DNA of 64,000 nucleotides, taken from positions 5,952,001 through 6,016,000 of the forward strand of contig CM062379.1 in NCBI GenBank assembly GCA_031310005.1, written 5' to 3'. Of this stretch, positions 24,867 to 36,472 are shown piece by piece. The position numbers and the translations under genes were made by a program. This stretch comes from Dactylellina haptotyla. Lineage: Eukaryota; Ascomycota; Orbiliomycetes; Orbiliales; Orbiliaceae. Position 1 is the stretch's first letter. Every line of letters begins with the position of its first letter. A model generated the notes under the pieces. That model worked only from the letters and a program-made list of their open reading frames with translations, made no database searches and was not told where the DNA came from.

Positions 24867-25714
24867 ATCTAAATTATATTGAGGGTTAAATTTAATTTTT
24901 GTGTATATATTATCATCGAGTAATGTTATTTATTATTTTAGTTATTTTTATAAATTTATGTCTTAAGTTAATACATATAAAAATATCCTCTCGAGTTCGT
25001 TCATGATGTGAAATGGGCTGGAGTGTGTGGTATTCCGCAGAATCTGCCAATATCATAAATGATTGGACGCTGCTGAACGGCCAAGAATGCATGTTTCTCT
25101 GTGGAGATATACACGCCGGACCCTGTTCTAGGGGAATATGCAAAGGCAGTCTTCGCAGAGACGAAATACGCGTTTACGTACGCAAGCTTTGAGGCAAACG
25201 TCTTGGGCGGATATGGGCAGCTACACCTTACGTCCTCGCACAGGTGCCTGAGCTACCCGGCTGGGGGTCTCAAAACTGGCCGCCTTGTGGGACTGTGCGG
25301 CGCCCAGGTGGATTTATAGACGGCGCATCTTCCAGATCTTTTCACGATGATATTTTTCTCCAAGCAGCTAAACCAATATATTTCTTTCACTTTCGAGTTC
25401 CCCGCCGGCCGAACAATCTGCCGTGACATCACCCATCCGCTTGGTGTTCCTGTCCCTGGCCTTGGTCCTTGTCCAGTTCCCGTTTGGTGCTGTGGCGGAG
25501 CTGGGCAGTCAAACGGAGCTGACCACACAACAACGAAAAGGCCCCGCGATTGCAGCAGCCCGGCGACGGTAATAGCCTCAACGCACCCCACCTTGTCCTC
25601 TCCCTCTCCCTCCTCTCTCTCTTCATCTCCATCTTCAACTACCACCAGAAGAATACCGAGAAAGTTTTACCGTTTCTCTCCGGAAGCCAGTACAGGTTTC
25701 CCCTTACCGCTACG
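24867..25714. other. Intergenic region, fimbrin promoter
   Basis: The first 130 bases after the mucin-like gene are A/T-rich and probably form its 3' end. The last 150 bases before the fimbrin start are strongly pyrimidine-rich (CTCTCCCTCTCC-like), as is usual in front of highly expressed fungal genes. No gene is supported. Confidence 0.5.
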
Positions 25715-27966
25715 ATGAACATCATCAAGCTCGCCAAAAAGTTCCCCCAGCTCCGGCAGGATGAGATCATGGGCCTTCAGAACGAGTTTCTCAAGCTCGA
25801 CCAGGATGACAAGGGCTACCTAGACGAAGCAACAGCGATCAAATCCGTGCAAGCTCTCGAAAGGAAGCCCTACGATACCGTCCGATCTGCCCTCAAGGAA
25901 GTCGAATTGGACAGCTCGCGAAGAGTCGAGCTGGAGGATTTCGTCGACGTGAGTTATACATCTTACCTGTAACCAAATTTGGTTGTGGACGGAGTAATAC
26001 GGCTCCCCGTGTAGCTATGAGCTAGTTTGCTAACGTAGAGGTTTGCGAAACTTTGTAGCTTGTCTCCAAGCTCCGAATCTCAGGCGGAACCGGTATTCCT
26101 TCAGCTATCCCACCAGGCGTCGTAAGGAGCCGCGCCAGTTCAGCCACTGGAGGTTCCCTTCCACCATCTCCAAACAAGAAGCCACCAACCGGACAGATCC
26201 GGATGGGCGGTTCGACGTCGACGTCGCAGCATACGATCAACGAGGATGAAAGAACCGAATTCACACGCCATATCAACGCCGCCTTGGCCGGAGATGCGGA
26301 CATCGGCGAGAGATTACCTTTCCCGACGGATACCTTTGAGATGTTTGATCAGTGCAAGGGTGCGTTCGTTTTCCTTCTCCCTGCGTAGACTTATATACAT
26401 AAACGAGACAAGAAACTAAGAGAGAGTGACAATGTAGACGGTCTCGTACTCGCCAAACTCATCAACGACAGCGTACCGGACACGATCGATGAGCGTGTTC
26501 TCAATCGTCAGAAGAACAAGAAGGCGCTCAACGCCTTCCACATGACCGAGAACAACAACATTGTGATCAACTCCGCAAAGGCTATCGGCTGCTCCGTCGT
26601 CAACATCGGCGCGGGAGACATTATCGAAGTCCGCGAGCATCTGATCCTCGGGTTAATATGGCAGATTATCCGACGCGGTCTCTTGTCCAAGATTGATATC
26701 AGACTCCATCCGGAACTGTACAGATTACTAGAGGACGGGGAGACACTCGAGCAGTTCCTTCGACTTCCACCCGAGCAGATCCTGCTCCGTTGGTTCAATT
26801 TCCACCTCAAGGCGGCGAACTGGGGCAGAAGAGTCAATAACTTTTCCACGGACGTCAAGGATGCGGAGAACTACACGGTTCTGTTGAACCAGCTTTCCCC
26901 CGAGCTGTGCTCTCGTGCCCCTCTGCAGACCTATGACCTCCTCCAGCGTGCGGAACAGGTATTGGAGAACGCGGATAAGCTCGACTGCAGGAAGTTCTTG
27001 ACGGCCAAGTCGCTCGTAGCGGGTAACCCGAAGCTCAACCTGGCTTTCGTCGCGCACCTGTTCAACACTCACCCATGCCTTGACCCGCTCACCGAGGATG
27101 AGAAGGTGGACATTGAAGACTTCGACGCAGAAGGTGAACGTGAAGCTCGTGTGTTCACGCTCTGGTTGAACTCCCTGGACGTTACGCCATCGATCAACTC
27201 GCTTTTCGACGACCTTTCGGACGGTACGATTATCATGCAGGCGTACGACAAGGTCATCCCCAACTCGGTCAACTGGAGGCATGTGAATAAACGGCCACAG
27301 CACGGTGGGGAGTTGCAGCGGTTCAAGGCGGTGGAGAATACGAACCACGCGGTGGAGCTGGGCAAGCACCATGGGTTCTCGCTTGTGGGAATTCAAGGCG
27401 CGGATATCACGGACGGACATAGGAAGCTGACACTGGCGCTGGTATGGCAGCTGATGAGGCGGGATATTTTGAATACATTGAGCGGATTGGCGAGCAAGTT
27501 GGGCAAGAAGGATCTGACTGACTCTGACATGATCCGGTGGGCGAACGATACGGTGAAGAGAGGGGGTAAGAACAGTCAGATCAGGAGCTTTAAGGATCCA
27601 GCTTTGGGGTCCGGTATCTTCATGTTGGACGTGCTGAATGGAATGAAGAGTGAGTTTTGGTCATATCCTTTTCTATATTGAGTGATGATTGGTGCTAACG
27701 AGAGGTGTAGGCAACTATGTGGATTACAGCCTTGTTACCGATGGACGGACTGATGAGGATGCGTATTTGAACGCTAAGCTCAGTATTTCTATTGCGAGAA
27801 AGATGGGTGCTACTATTTGGTAAGTTTACAGGCTTGATGATTGAGAGAAGAAATAGTAACTAATGGTGCATGTGTGCGAAATAGGTTACTGCCTGATGAT
27901 ATCGTCGCTGTTCGAAGCAGACTTATCACGACTTTTGTGGGAAGTTTGATGGCAGTCCCATCATGA
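25715..27966 (+). CDS. SAC6: Fimbrin (plastin), actin-bundling protein
   Basis: Five exons (25715-25948, 26059-26359, 26438-27649, 27711-27819, 27885-27966) give 645 aa, close to yeast Sac6. The start is fixed by the conserved MNIIKLAKKFP. The N-terminus carries an EF-hand-like segment (LDQDDKGYLDEATAI, about 30-44). Four calponin-homology domains follow in two actin-binding pairs, recognisable from DGLVLAKLINDSVPDTIDE, NNIVINSAKAIGCSVVNIG, EQILLRWFNFHLK, NLAFVAHLFNTHPCL and GVEL-like repeats in the second half. The last exon encodes LLPDDIVAVRSRLI. Fimbrin cross-links actin filaments in endocytic patches and at hyphal tips. Intron 3 has a clear GCTAAC branch site. Upstream sequence is open in frame but pyrimidine-rich and non-conserved, so it is treated as leader. 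Confidence 0.96.
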
Positions 27967-28562
27967 TCAATTCGTTTCATATTTTTGGTATTTCCGTTGA
28001 AAAAAAGGATGCTCTAAAAGAAAAACTAGGCGGCGGTGGTTGTTATTCTTTTTGTGTTTAATCTTTTATTTGGATCTGGACGTCCACGATGTGTGTTTCA
28101 CTGGAAGCGAGGTCTGAGCTTCTGGAATTTTACTGTCCTAGGGAGATAGCTTTTTTCTTTTTCGTCTCAATGATTAAAATTAAAGTCTATATGTGTACTT
28201 TTTTCTTCTATTTTTCTTCTTCTCTTCCGAACTCCTTAGAATCCAATCGGCAGAGGCGAGCTCGTACCAAAATCCGAGGGGGTATAAAAAGCCTCGTTGT
28301 GGCGAAAATTTAAAGACAGGTCCGGTGCCATCCGCCGAGAGTGTAGATGTCAACCAACCGACCAACCCAACCGACCCAGTCAACCGAAAACCCACCCGTA
28401 GTAAATAAAAAAGCTGTATACATGAAAGAAGAATGAAAGAGAGAAGGCCAAACGAATGTCATGTCTAATCGCGCCCATTGAGTGATACTAACCCAAACAC
28501 CGTGTGATATGCCCGTCATTATTAAAGAAAGGAAAAAAAAATATAGTAAAGGGTAGCCCGGT
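27967..28562. other. Convergent 3' region of fimbrin and Pga2 genes
   Basis: This is the shared downstream region of two convergent genes. It holds T-rich and A-rich stretches but no supported gene. The frame across 28193-28408 is short and unlike coding sequence. Confidence 0.5.
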
Positions 28563-29033
28563 TTAATCGTGCAGGAACTCTTGGATCTCCTTGTCTTCCT
28601 CGTCCTCGTCCTTCTTTATGCGGTCCTCGATCTCCTTCTTCTTCCTGGCTTTCTCCTGTCGTTTCCGCAGACGCTGTTTCTTGCCCCATCCTTCGCCTTC
28701 ACTCTCGTCATCGCTGTCCTCGAGATCGTGACCTTCGCCTGCGATGACGCGGGACTTGACGCCCGTGGCGGCCATGGAGGATTCCTCGTTCTCGTCGATG
28801 GCGCGGGCGTGGTCTCGCTCCTGGAGTTTGGCGCCAAACTTCTCCAGGTACGGCCGGAGAAGGAGGTAGCCACCGACGATGGCGACGAGGCGGATGTAGT
28901 CTGTGCCGGTGAAGTTGGCGAAGGTATCGGAGAGGTTTGCGGTGATACGGTCAGAGAGGCGAGAGAACATGAGGGCGAGGGAGAGCTGGGGGGTGTCTGA
29001 CGACGAGGCGGTGGTGGAGGAGTCGTCGGACAT
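28563..29033 (-). CDS. PGA2: Pga2-family ER protein-trafficking factor
   Basis: A single uninterrupted exon of 156 aa. An N-terminal Ser/Thr-rich stretch is followed by a single membrane segment in TDYIRLVAIVGGYLLLRPYL (about 44-63), which closely matches the yeast Pga2 core. A charged tail contains EGWGKKQRLRKRQEKARKKK and an acidic C-terminus, again as in the family. Yeast Pga2 is an essential ER/nuclear-envelope protein needed for maturation of cargo such as Gas1 and Pho8. Function here is transferred from that family. The length is slightly above the 129 aa of yeast. It is convergent with fimbrin and divergent from the RING gene about 1 kb away. Confidence 0.85.
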   Translation of the reverse strand: MSDDSSTTASSSDTPQLSLALMFSRLSDRITANLSDTFANFTGTDYIRLVAIVGGYLLLRPYLEKFGAKLQERDHARAIDENEESSMAATGVKSRVIAGEGHDLEDSDDESEGEGWGKKQRLRKRQEKARKKKEIEDRIKKDEDEEDKEIQEFLHD

Positions 29034-30054
29034 GATGGAGATAGTTTCTGAACGGCCGGGCTCGAGAGGTTCCTGACGGGTTTCCTTTGACAGCTGCAGG
29101 GGGCGGTGGTGGTGGTGGTGAAGGGGGGGAGAAGAAGACAGCAGTATGTTTAAATAGTCGAGTATTTGGATGTTTTATATGAGGCGTAAGTTATCTAATG
29201 GGATAATGTACTAAAAAAAATTGAATAAATTAAACAAAATCTGATTGGGAAGGGCCCCCGCGACGGGCAAGCGCATTGCGACGGAGGCCAGCAATTGGGC
29301 AGCTCGATGCGCACCTTTCCTCTTCACAAAGAGCGAACGGGGGTCTCGCCTGAAACCGAGTCGGGGAAGCTGTGTGCCAATGGGCGGGTGGGATCCAGCG
29401 GACCAGAGCCTTCCACGTCGAGCAGGATCGGGGAGGATTCAGCGTGAACACTCGCGGCTATCTGCCCTCCACCGATCTCGACGTATCTGCATCTCAGCAT
29501 CTCTTTGTTTCTCGGAGAGCATTCGAGGGTCTTGGAGTGGAGGGAGCTGCAGCTTGGAGCTCCAGAAGACACATGCCAGTGCGTACAGCCGCCGTCCGTC
29601 GAACCAACAGGATCGCTACCGCATGAATGCATTGCCATATTGCCTACGAGTAATAGGTCCAGCACGTACATGTACATTACATACATCCGTAGAGCAGGTA
29701 GGCGTGCTTGATAAAGAGGTTGGCGGTGTCTCGATTGAAACCAACCGACCAACCTTCTCTTTCTTTGTCTCCCTCCTCGCCCTCCTCCCTCCGTCCTCTG
29801 TGCTTCCTCCTCTCATCGCCATCGACGGACGCTCCCTCCGCATTCCCTCGTTCTGCTGCTTGGCCCGTCCTGCTCGAGAGAACCCGGCCGGCTTGGTCCT
29901 GCTGCTTTGGGGTCCTAGCTTCCCTTCGCTCTTTTGCCCAATTTCCTTTTTCTTTCGTTCCTCTTCGTCCAGGCAAACCTCCACCGCCGTCTGCTCCTCC
30001 TCCTCGAACGAACAACACCTCGACATCTCAGCCGGGGTCAGCTGTCTAGCAAAA
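29034..30054. promoter_or_regulatory. Divergent promoter region of the PGA2-like and RING-finger genes
   Basis: Start codons on either side point away from each other. The half nearest the RING gene (29750-30050) is C/T-rich (CTCCCTCCGTCC-like) and stays open in frame with that gene. It lacks conserved residues and has a leader-like composition, so I do not extend the protein into it. No defined operator was recognised. Confidence 0.45.
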
Positions 30055-31624
30055 ATGGATGCGCGCCACAAGCCCAGGAATGTCTACGGACGTCCAGCCT
30101 ATATGCCCTACGCCCCGCCGCCCATGCCGGCTCCCAAGCCCGCCGAAAGGCCTGATCCCGTCAGCACCGACCTCGAGAAGGAATTGACCTGCTCCGTAAG
30201 TTTCCTTTCTGTGCAACGTTTGTTGTTGTTGCTGCCGTGAAGCTCATCTGACGTGCTGTTATCGCCAAATTCGTAGATCTGCACCTCCATCTACCTGCAC
30301 CCGGTCACCCTCCTCGACTGCCTGCACTCCTACTGCGGCGCCTGTGCTAAGGAGTGGTTCACCTCCCAGACCACACCCTCCCACCCTTCCGCCTACCCGG
30401 TCCCCAAGGGCTGCCCGACATGCCGACAGTCCGTCAGAGCTATCAAGCCCTCGCCGCATCTTGCTGCCATCACAGAGATGTTTCTCAAGCACAACCCTCA
30501 ACACGCCCGGGATCACGAAGAAATCACCAGGCTGGGCAAGATCTACTCGCCGGGAGATAGAATAATCACGGACCGCTCGCGGGGAGATAGTCGAAACCGT
30601 AGCTTATCGAATCTCTCGAACCGGCGAGCTGGCGATGGATGGTGGGACGGGCTCATTGATGACGTTGAGGAGAACGAGGAACATTTTTACGCCGCCATCA
30701 GTGCCAGCCTCAGAGATCTCATCCCACGAGCCACCACCGGCCTCGTGTCTCCCACCTCTTCTATCAGCGTTCACACCGGCAGCTCCTCCGGTGGGACGGG
30801 CAGCGACACGATGAGCAACCGCCGCTCGAGCGTGCTCTCGACCGCCACGCTGCTCGCCGAGAACCCTCAGGTCAACTGCGATACATGCGAAACCCCCCAC
30901 ATCCAGACCAACGTGCACTACCACTGCAGCATTTGCCAAAACGACGATTTCGACATCTGCCAGAGCTGCTTCTTGGACAGAAAGCGCTGCCCTGGCCACC
31001 ATGAGATGATTGCGAGAAAGTATAACGCCGACAAGCACGAGATGGAGAAGGGCATCTTTTGTGACACCCCCACCTGCAGGAAGAATTGCAACGACATGTT
31101 TTGGTCGTGCTCTGTAAGCATACCTTTTTTTCTGCCTGTATCATTTTTATATCAACATGACTAACAATTGGAACGGACAGGCCTGCACGACTCACACTGG
31201 GACTTACAAGTACTGCCCGGATTGCGTCAACAATGCGACCTCTTGCAACCACGACCTCGTGGCCTTCAGTACGAACCCTGACATTCTTCGTCGCTGCGGT
31301 CTTGCCGCCAACCGCGGCATGGCCCACATTCAGCGTGCTACGGACCTCGTCCAGCCGGCTCCCGTGTCGGTTACCACCCGGTGCGATCTGTGTTCTCAAC
31401 CGATCGCACCATCTACCACATATTTCCACTGTAGGGCGTGCCACGGAGCGGACTGGGACTGTCACGCTGCCTGCCTGTCGCTCTATCTCCCGCGTGCCTC
31501 CGACGGGATCGCCAAGTGTCTGCTACACCATCCGCTTCAGACGCTGATTCAAATACAGATGCCCAACGCTCAGAATCCGACCCACTTTGTGCGAAGGGCT
31601 CTCCCAAGCTCCAACATGGTGTGA
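30055..31624 (+). CDS. RING-finger protein with ZZ-like Cys/His clusters, probable E3 ubiquitin ligase
   Basis: Three exons (30055-30195, 30277-31113, 31181-31624) give 473 aa. The start ATG lies in GCAAAAATGG. A C3HC4 RING is formed by C46, C49, C62, H64, C67, C70, C93 and C96; the first intron falls inside it between C46 and C49. A Ser-rich linker follows. Residues 247-293 contain CDTCETP, CSICQNDDFDICQSCF and CPGHHEM, a ZZ-like pattern. More Cys pairs follow at about 305-355 (FWSCSACTTHTGTYKYCPDC) and 392-428 (CDLCSQPI, FHCRACHGADWDCH). RING plus ZZ-like or C1-like clusters point to E2 binding and ubiquitin transfer, with the second half binding a substrate or peptide. The RING and its position recall CHFR-like proteins, but no FHA domain is present. 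Substrate unknown. Confidence 0.8.
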
Positions 31625-32892
31625 TCATTCTGTTATACAAGTTCCATGATACGAATTTCATTCTTTTTGGTTTTTGATTCCGGGGCCGGTATACCCTGGA
31701 ACAACGACAAGCCTATCCGAATCTACAGATTCGAATCTTCTGGTTACGATGTTACGCCCTCGCACTCCATATTAAAGTCTTTTCCTACTTTTTTCTGTCC
31801 GAGCAGCGGGATACTATGTCATGACAACTGTACTACGGGGAACTAAACAGACGGGATGGAAGTTCGCTCTTCCTAGCCCTTGGTTTCCTGATATAAAAAC
31901 TATGAAATATATATAACGATACCCAAAACATTAGCGACATTTGTGTGGTTTTATTAGTTTGCTTTCCTCTCCCTGTCGACTCTTTGTTTCTCTCTCCCAT
32001 CTTCTTTTCCCAACGAGCGAGCAAGCGCATAGCGAATTGATTTTTGTGTTTTTTTTCTGGAATGTTTTTAAGTACTCTGCTATTATTTTCCCCTTTCTTT
32101 CTGTTCTTTTGGAACGAGTTTCCTTACGGTTAATCGGGGGGGATTGTTACAAAAATCAAAATGGGGTTTACGTCACTACGGGGAAATCTTATGGTCATAT
32201 ATGTGGGTGGGAATGCTGTCTTTTTATTTTATCTATTTAGGATTGCTATGATTATCATTTTTGGATATGCGCTGTGTATTCTAAACCAAATATCACGAAG
32301 CATGCGAGAAGATACCATTTTTATATATATACAGGTATGATACCTGCCGTTTACAGTAACCGGCCATAAATCGTAATCTGAACGGTCGATGGCACCCTCA
32401 TGTTACCCGCGTCGCCGTGATGACGTTGACAACGCGGTGTGTTGCAGAAGTGTTTGACATTGGATATTGCCGAGTCGGGTGGGTCTTGGCATGCCCTAAA
32501 AGACAGTCCCATCGACGGGGCTGCCCACCTCACCGCAGTTGCCAGTCGACGAGCAAAGGTAGCTAAAAAGGCCGGTTGGTGTGCCGGGCGGGTGCTATGA
32601 TTGGACGCAGGGCCGATTAGCTCGCTTTAGAAGTGAGAATTAGAGGCTAAACGGTGGTTATACCTCCCGCCCGATGAATCATTATTGCTGCTATCACTGA
32701 ACGGAGTCCCAGCTAGTACGGAAGTTGTGTGGTGTTCGGTTTGAAATTTGTGTGGTCCTCCCTCAACTCTCCCAACCCTTTCTCCTCTCAACCCCATCAG
32801 CAGCATCGACCACCGACGACACCTTTCTCCCCTTCCTTCCTTCTTTTTTGTTCCTTCTTCAACGTTACGACTACTGACGACATTTAGATACA
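31625..32892. other. Intergenic region with eL19 promoter
   Basis: No supported gene. The first few hundred bases are the probable 3' region of the RING gene. The last 150 bases before the eL19 start are a C/T-rich leader ending in ACGACATTTAGATACAAT. An AACCCTTT motif at about 32775, a sequence frequent in fungal ribosomal-protein promoters, lies upstream of that leader. Confidence 0.45.
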
Positions 32893-34072
32893 ATGTAAGC
32901 GATCCTCTTTGTTTCCCGTTGTATTTTTGCCTTCTCCTTCGGTGCGGGTTTGTTCGGGAGGGATTGGTGCTTGTTTATGGGATGTGATATTCTGGTTCGA
33001 CGGCGAGGGGATTTGGAGTATTCGAGGGGCTTTCTGGTACGATTAGAGGAGAGGGGATCATTCGAACAGTTACGGGACGAATTTCTTTCAGATACAACGG
33101 CAATTACAATCAATTTGACTACGACCTCCAACGAATATATATTTTCGGACTCACACAAATACAAATGAATGAGGTGGATTGAAAAAAAAATTATAGACCG
33201 AGAATATCATATCCCGATGGCCTTCCTCCACAGCCCTCCCACTGACACCCAAACGATTCGATCGAGAGAAAAATCAATATATAAATAAAATAGAGAACAT
33301 GTGTCTAATCCAGAGAATCACTATAGGGTTGATTTGAAGACTCAAAAGCGTCTCGCCGCGTCCGTCATGGGCTGCGGTAAGCGCAAGATCTGGCTCGACC
33401 CCAATGAGATGAGCGAAATCAGCAACGCCAACTCCCGTACGTGCCATATTCCTCAAACATATATACACACAATTATCGAAAATAGAAATACCGATATTAA
33501 TATGAAATCCCGAATACAGGCCAGACCATCCGCAAGCTCGTCGCCGACGGCCTCATCATCAAGAAGCCAGTGACCATGCACTCCCGCTCCCGAACCAGGG
33601 CCCTCTCTGAGGCCCGTGCCAAGGGTCGTCATATGGGTTTCGGTAAGAGGAAGGGTACCAAGGACGCCAGAATGCCCAGCCAGGTCCTGTGGATGCGTCG
33701 TCTCCGAGTCCTCCGTCGCTTGCTCGTCAAGTACCGTGCCTCCGGAAAGATCGATAAGCACCTCTACCACGAGCTCTACCATTTGAGCAAGGGTAACACC
33801 TTCAAGCACAAGCGCGCGCTTGTCGAGCACGTACGTTCCTCTCCTCTTCTTATTCTCTCCCATCTTCCTCTTGGTTGCTATATAAGTTTGGAAATGCTAA
33901 CTGTACATGTCGTCTATAGATCCACAAGGCCAAGGCCGAGAAGGCTCGTGAACGCCAGATCAAGGAGGAGATGGACATCAAGCGAGCGAAGACCAAGGCT
34001 GCCAGAGAAAGGAGACAGCAACGTGTACAGGAGAAGAGAAACGCTCTTGTCGCCGATACTCCAGCCGAGTAA
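32893..34072 (+). CDS. RPL19: 60S ribosomal protein eL19
   Basis: Four coding exons (32893-32894, 33327-33436, 33520-33830, 33920-34072) give 191 aa. The first coding exon is only the AT of the start codon; the G is supplied after a 432-bp intron, giving [20 protein letters not shown]. The rest matches eL19 throughout ([49 protein letters not shown]) and ends in the family's long basic C-terminal helix. eL19 belongs to the large ribosomal subunit, and its C-terminal helix forms an inter-subunit bridge to the small subunit. Splice sites are GTAAGC, GTACGT and GTACGT. A pyrimidine-rich leader with an AACCCTTT element upstream suggests co-regulation with other ribosomal-protein genes. Confidence 0.96.
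32895..33326 (+). other. Intron 1 of eL19, splitting the ATG start codon
   Basis: The intron begins GTAAGC immediately after the AT of the start codon and ends CACTATAG before the G. At 432 bp it is far longer than the other introns of the window (mostly 50-90 bp). I looked for box C/D (RTGATGA, CTGA) and H/ACA features of an intronic snoRNA and found no convincing pair at a suitable distance. Confidence 0.85.
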
Positions 34073-35328
34073 ACGCGCGATCCCAAACAAGAAGCACCCA
34101 CCAATTGATGATTATGTTTTTGATACCGACCCCCACATACATATATCCCGTTTCTCTCACTCTATATATAAAAAAAATCCCACCCGAAGAAGGGGTTTTT
34201 TTCTTACTCGATTCGATATGTCACCCACTTGTATATCCTGTTGAGCTGTACACTCACATTAACACCCACCCACACACTGTTGCTCTCTCTATATCTCTCG
34301 CTGTCATGCCTTCGGCGTTCGGGTTATTTTCCTATTTATTAATTACGTTCGTCGCTTTTTCAACCTTTTTTTTATATTAACTTTTTTTTTATATATTACA
34401 TGGAAAGCAAGATGCGGCCGGCCTGTCAGAAATATTTTCCTGGGGGCTTCCCGTCAAGTTTTTTCCTTTTTGAACAAAAAACGTTACCGACCGATTAAGC
34501 TGGCAGTTTTTCTAAAACCACATGTTGGAAACAACGGGTTTTGTTCTACTGGCTGGATGGATGTATTTCGAAAAATAGAAGGCGAGAATGAGAGAACTGT
34601 GATGACAACGATATTTATTCCGTTACGTGTAAAATGAAATGTAGGCCAGCAGAGCATATGGAACGTATGTGGTAATACGAGATAATGATGGTGTGAGTAG
34701 GCTTGGATCTGGCGTCACCATATTCATTCTGAGAATGGCAACGGACTCCTGCCTTTTGAATTCCGTTTGTTTAGTATTATGCCAATGCAAACAGGCCGAC
34801 TTGGTCGGCAGCAAAACGAAGCTTTTGATAGCGTTGGGCTGCTAGTGCGATGCGATAACCGAGGCAGTTTGTGGGGAAAACATTGTCGTATATACGGCAG
34901 ATAGCTGCAATTCGCAAGGAACACAATAATCACGTAAGTTAGTCGAGTTAATTATGTATTATTAAGCTAAGTGTATTATTAAGCTGCTATGGGAATCGAG
35001 TATCGCGGAAACTGTGCGTATTGAGTGATGCCGAAGGTTCTTAGTTCTTATATGCACATGCGAGAACAGTTGGAAGTGCGGATAGTATTTGTGAGAGAGC
35101 GGGGATACTATTGTCCGCTGGGGGGTTTATGAGGGTATATATAGTTAGTCTAAAGTAGCGACTATAGTCATTTGATATACCTAATCTTATATATGTGCAT
35201 TTCAAAAGTAATCACAGCACCCTCGTGAGATTCATCTGGTTCCCATCAATTGAATTGGCATTTCAAGTGCAACATCTACAACACACCCCTCATCTCACTC
35301 GAGAAAAGATATCAAAAAATCCCAAACA
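34073..35328. other. Intergenic region
   Basis: No supported gene. The first 300 bases hold T-rich blocks fitting the 3' end of eL19. A short direct repeat, ATTATTAAGCT, occurs twice near 34957-34985. The final 100 bases form the leader of the dehalogenase-like gene. Confidence 0.45.
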
Positions 35329-36472
35329 ATGGCACCACCTCCTACTATTCTGAAAACACTCCCCGAAGCATTCGTCTTTGACGTCTTCGGCACGGTCTTC
35401 GACTGGCGCAGCACTGTCATAGAACACCTCGAACAAACGATCTCCCAGAAACTCACCTCGCTAGATGCAATCGGTGCCGCCCCGAACAAACCGGACCTGT
35501 CGACCCCAGCATCTCTCAGATCGTTCTGTGAAACTTTCGCTGCAGAATGGCGGGATAGCTATAAAGACTTTGTACGCACGCTAGGAACTAAAGGGAATAA
35601 TTCCACTTCTAATTCCAACTCCGCCGCCGGCAGCGGACCGCTACTATCATCATCACCTGATAGATACGTCACAATCGACACGCACCATCTCCGCTCTCTA
35701 TCCGGCTTACTGGAGAAATACTCTCTCACATCGCTGTTCACGCCCGCGGAAGTCACACAGATATCGAAGATATGGCACGCACTCAAGCCGTGGGAGGATA
35801 GTAAACCGGGGATACAAGAGCTCAAGCAGCTCGCTATAGTGTCCACGCTGTCGAACGGGAATGTGAGGTTGCTGGTGGATTTGCAGAGGAACAGCGGCGT
35901 GGCGTTCGATATGACGTTGAGCGGACAGCTGTGGAGGGGGTATAAACCGGATAGGAAGGTGTACGTGGGTGCCTGCGAGGTGCTCGGATTTGGAGATGAA
36001 GGGGCGTGGGAAGAAGACGGGGACGGAGATAAGGATAAGACGAAGAGAAGCTTAGGGGAGGAAAAGTGGAGGCAGCAGGAGAGGGGAAAGGTGGCTATGG
36101 TTGCGTATGTTCTTTCCGATCCCCACCCCTTTTTTTCTTCTCTTTCTTGGTGATTCCTACTTTTATAATCGATCACTTTTTTTGGCTTCAATGTGTGAAA
36201 GGTTTTGAGAGGCAGAGCTTTTGAAATTTTGAGCTAATGGTGTTCATGGGTATCTAAATAGGGCACATATTGGAGATTTAAGAGCGGCAAAGGGTTGCGG
36301 CTTGACTACGATTTATATTGAGAGGCCGGGCGAGGATGATGAACGAGACGCTATAGATAAGTATGTGAAGAACGGCGAGGACTGGATTGATATGTGGGTT
36401 ACGCACGCCGAGGGCGGCATTTTAGAGGTTTCGAAGAGGCTGAAGGAGCTGAAGGCGAAAACGAGCGTTTGA
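35329..36472 (+). CDS. Haloacid dehalogenase-like hydrolase (type II 2-haloacid dehalogenase family)
   Basis: Two exons (35329-36104, 36262-36472) give 328 aa. HAD motifs are visible in order: nucleophile Asp18 in FDVFGTVFDW, SNG at 175-177 in STLSNGN, Lys206 in GYKPD, and AHIGDLRAAKGCGL with Asp264. The FDVFGT start and the SNG/GYKP spacing are those of (S)-2-haloacid dehalogenases. Fungal members are widespread and their physiological substrates are mostly unknown, so dehalogenation itself is not certain. Two low-complexity insertions (Asn/Ser/Gly near 88-105; acidic and basic near 225-250) lengthen it beyond the 220-240 aa of bacterial enzymes. The 157-bp intron has a GTATGT donor. No targeting signal was seen, so it is probably cytosolic. 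Confidence 0.85.

Noticed and set aside
29245-30054. Upstream in-frame extension of the RING gene by about 270 codons
   Set aside because: Composition is leader-like (Ser/Pro/Arg from C/T-rich DNA), the frame begins without a good ATG, and the ATG at 30055 has a good context.
32895-33326. Possible snoRNA inside the long eL19 intron
   Set aside because: No box C/D pair with terminal stem and no H/ACA layout could be found by eye; a snoRNA covariance search would decide.
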